From: Ophioderma brevispina
Lineage: Eukaryota > Echinodermata > Ophiuroidea > Amphilepidida > Ophiodermatidae
Reading direction: 5' to 3'
Length of the DNA: 64,000 bases
Assembly: GCA_023653785.1 (NCBI GenBank)
Contig: JAMKCH010058368.1
Location: 62,001 to 126,000 of the forward strand
Positions 61,965 to 64,000 of the stretch are shown here, piece by piece. The stretch's first letter is position 1. Every line of letters begins with the position of its first letter. Position numbers and translations under genes: made by a program. Under the pieces are notes generated by a model. It ran no database searches and was not told the DNA's origin. It saw only the letters and a list, made by a program, of their open reading frames with translations.

Positions 61965-62109
61965 GGAATGTTTTATAAAAAAGATCCATGTACTATTTTT
62001 TTTCAGGAAATGGAAAAAAAAGAGTTCTAGATTTGCATGCCTACACTCTAAATTTTGCAACGGATAATGTAGTTATGTACAAATGGTTGACACATTGGTT
62101 TTACCCTAA

Positions 62110-62457
62110 TGATGCTATGTAGCCAAAAGAACGTTGAATAGACCTGTTTACAAACAGTGCTTATTATGACAAACGAATGTCAGCTTTTTATACAAATAAT
62201 ATGCCTTTGTATTTTGGGACACCTAATACATAGAGTCATATATGTCACTATACATATAGTTGTCCCGAAAATACAAGCATATACAACGCATATACACAAT
62301 ATTTATTTGTATCTGTATAATAAGAACTGAACTTATATAAGCGCCTTCAGTTTTGACCCAAATGGTACCAATGATCATTTTTGTAAATCATATTATGACT
62401 TATTCGCAGTCTATACATAACATATTTATTCAAAGTTCTTTTGGCTACATATCATCA
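62110..62457. mobile_element. 348-bp inverted-repeat element
   Basis: TGATG(C/A)TATGTAGCCAAAAGAAC followed by TTGAATA at the left reappears inverted at the right, a 31-bp repeat with few differences. A second hairpin lies inside: TTTGTATTTTGGGACA against TGTCCCGAAAATACAAG. Confidence 0.8.
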
Positions 62458-62676
62458 GATCACCAAATGGTTCAACCATATGTACACAACTACATGATCC
62501 GTTACAAAATTATAGAGTATTGTGCAATGTTCTTTACCTCGAATGCAATGGTTCGTTAAATCTGGAGAATTATGGATTTTACCTTCACATTATATATAAG
62601 CATCACGATGTTTGTTTACAATCATATCCTAAATATAACCCTAATATAACCATACAATGTATCAAGAACGTAACAA

Positions 62677-62765
62677 GCGGGTGCCTGGAACGACCATGGC
62701 ACCCGCTTTGAATGCACCCGCTTTGAATGCACCCGCTTTGAATGTCATGGCACCCGCATGACAAC
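62677..62765. repeat. Short tandem repeat and hairpin (GCACCCGCTTTGAAT)
   Basis: The unit GCACCCGCTTTGAAT occurs three times in a row. GCGGGTGCC at 62677 pairs with GGCACCCGC near 62699. Confidence 0.85.
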
Positions 62766-62904
62766 CTTTGAATGATTTCTTATACATTTTCTGTATTTAC
62801 TGAGCTATTTTGATGCACTTGTATGTTTCGGTGGCTCCACATTAGCTAGGTTGGCCGCTCCACAATTTGCGACCTTGCTTGCTACGACCCTGTATAATAC
62901 CATT

Positions 62905-62968
62905 ACCTTAACCCGAACCTTAACGCTAACCCGAATCGTAAACCCTAACCCTAAATCTTAACCCTAAA
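62905..62968. repeat. Degenerate telomere-like tract
   Basis: About nine units around CCCTAA or CTTAACC occur, including AAACCCTAACCCTAAA and TCTTAACCCTAAAA. This is an interstitial tract and is not at a chromosome end, since ordinary repeats continue on both sides. Confidence 0.7.
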
Positions 62969-63004
62969 ATTTCGTGATTATGATTTTGTGATATACTGTA
63001 TACA

Positions 63005-63311
63005 CACTGTAAATCTGTTGGGTAAAAGTGGTGTTGGGCAAAAACCTTGCTGTTGGCCAAAAATGGTCGGTTGCTCACCGAGCGATAATGAAATCTGCAC
63101 TGCATAATTTTGTGATATCTCATTGCCAGTATGTGTTTGGTCTGATAACAAAAGATTTTAGGCCTACAATATCTGAATATTTTTTATAATTGCATAAAAT
63201 TATATTGACCAATTATGTTGATTACAATTTTAACACAAATTTTGTGTCTGTTGATATTTGAACCAACGTTGGTTCAAATATCAACCCATTTTATCCAACA
63301 GATTTGCAGTG
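63005..63311. mobile_element. 307-bp element with CACTG ends and perfect palindrome
   Basis: It starts CACTGTAAATCTGTTGGGTA and ends with the inverted partner of CACTGCAAATCTGTTGGATA. It contains a perfect 36-bp palindrome at 63250-63285 centred on CCAACGTTGG. Confidence 0.8.
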
Positions 63312-63331
63312 CATATACTTGAAAGTAGAAG

Positions 63332-63676
63332 CACTGTAAAATAATGTCTTGGCAATAGACATGTCATGTGAAGCCAGTTTTTAGACACGTCTCTAGCCAC
63401 AGAGTTATTTCTCTATGCACGACATGTCCAGACGTCACGTGTCTGCAGTGCAAGACACTCAAACATAAGTCATGTTTTTATGAGAAACACTTCAGATTCG
63501 TTAAACGTGTCTTTGAAGCCATTCTTATGACATGGCCTGATGGACAACATGTCTTCGTGACTAAAGTGTGCTTTCGTTTACTTTGTTTTTTCTATTTTCT
63601 TGTATTTCTATTGCTGAAGAAATGTCAATTGACAAGACACGTATTAAGTATGACATCAAGATAAAATTTTACAGTG
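63332..63676. mobile_element. 345-bp element with CACTGTAAAA ends
   Basis: It starts CACTGTAAAATAATGTCTTG and ends AAAATTTTACAGTG. Inside it shares GTCTTGGCAATAGAC and TTTCTATTGCTGAAGA words with the foldback at 53786. It begins 20 bp after the preceding CACTG element. Confidence 0.8.
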
Positions 63677-64000
63677 AGCGAAATGACAAAACACAATTTT
63701 CTCTGGTTTTGGTCTTAAAGGGACAGGAGGAGACTTTTTGAGGTAACAAATTTCTCTCAATTTGCACTTGATGTCATACTATAAGGCTAACGGTTCAGAT
63801 GATACACAAATAAACACCCGCAATCCTTTTAAAAAAAGCCATGCCTTATTAAAAAATAGAATGTAAAATCGATTTGGTCCGATTTATGCATTTGAAATGA
63901 ATGAATAATAATATGAAGCATGAAGTAATAATCTCATTTTATGCCGAAAACAAGCAATGTTGTTTAAAATATGGTAAGTGTACATGTGTGTTTTTATGCT
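63677..64000. other. Unassigned sequence
   Basis: Nothing was recognised up to the end of the window. Confidence 0.4.

Overview
This window looks like nuclear DNA from a repeat-rich marine invertebrate animal. The evidence is AT-rich non-coding sequence, spliced exons with GT-AG borders, decayed non-LTR and Penelope-like retroelements, a tRNA-derived SINE and many short inverted-repeat transposons. A thrombospondin type 1 repeat joined to a hevein-like domain, and the G-tract-capped repeats, suggest a hemichordate, echinoderm or similar lineage, but the phylum cannot be fixed from sequence reading alone. There is no prokaryotic gene organisation, and most open frames of 60-140 codons are chance or lie inside repeats.

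Host genes: only one is well supported, the 3' end of a gene on the + strand. An exon at 6676-6800 (TSP1 repeat) joins across a 1.6 kb intron to a terminal exon at 8428-8612 (last TSP1 cysteine, hevein-like cysteine-rich domain, stop). Reading frame, splice signals and the TSP1 cysteine count all agree at the junction.

Retroelements: seven decayed bodies are recognisable from reverse transcriptase or C-terminal motifs: an RTE-like LINE in GC-rich DNA (about 885-3310, -), a second LINE (3468-5960, -), a fragment with YADD (13370-13960, +), a LINE 3' half (17640-18930, -), a Penelope-like RT scrap (27480-27965, -), a CR1-like LINE (31560-33560, +) and the longest LINE (38766-42060, -). A tRNA-headed SINE lies at 15480-15650.

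DNA transposons and foldbacks: these give the window its most informative structure. (1) Three G/C-tract-capped elements (11080, 37845, 56125) carry internal short repeats and 8-bp target duplications, two perfect and one with a mismatch. (2) A 165-bp TGTG...CACA element occurs twice (12146 and 24751), flanked by CCGG both times; a paralogous empty site at 7.4 kb shows that one CCGG was duplicated. (3) Two elements are flanked by TTAA (48558, 61462). (4) CACTG-ended or related elements lie at 53786, 56239, 63005 and 63332. (5) Long foldbacks lie at 19727, 21776, 59179 and 62110.

Tandem arrays lie at 16410-17015, 27065-27445 and 36130-36790, with microsatellites at 46.9, 53.3, 59.05 and 59.8 kb. 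The remaining stretches hold nothing I could assign. I found no convincing new gene system; the best leads are the CCGG-targeted element, the G-tract-capped family and the TSP1-hevein gene.
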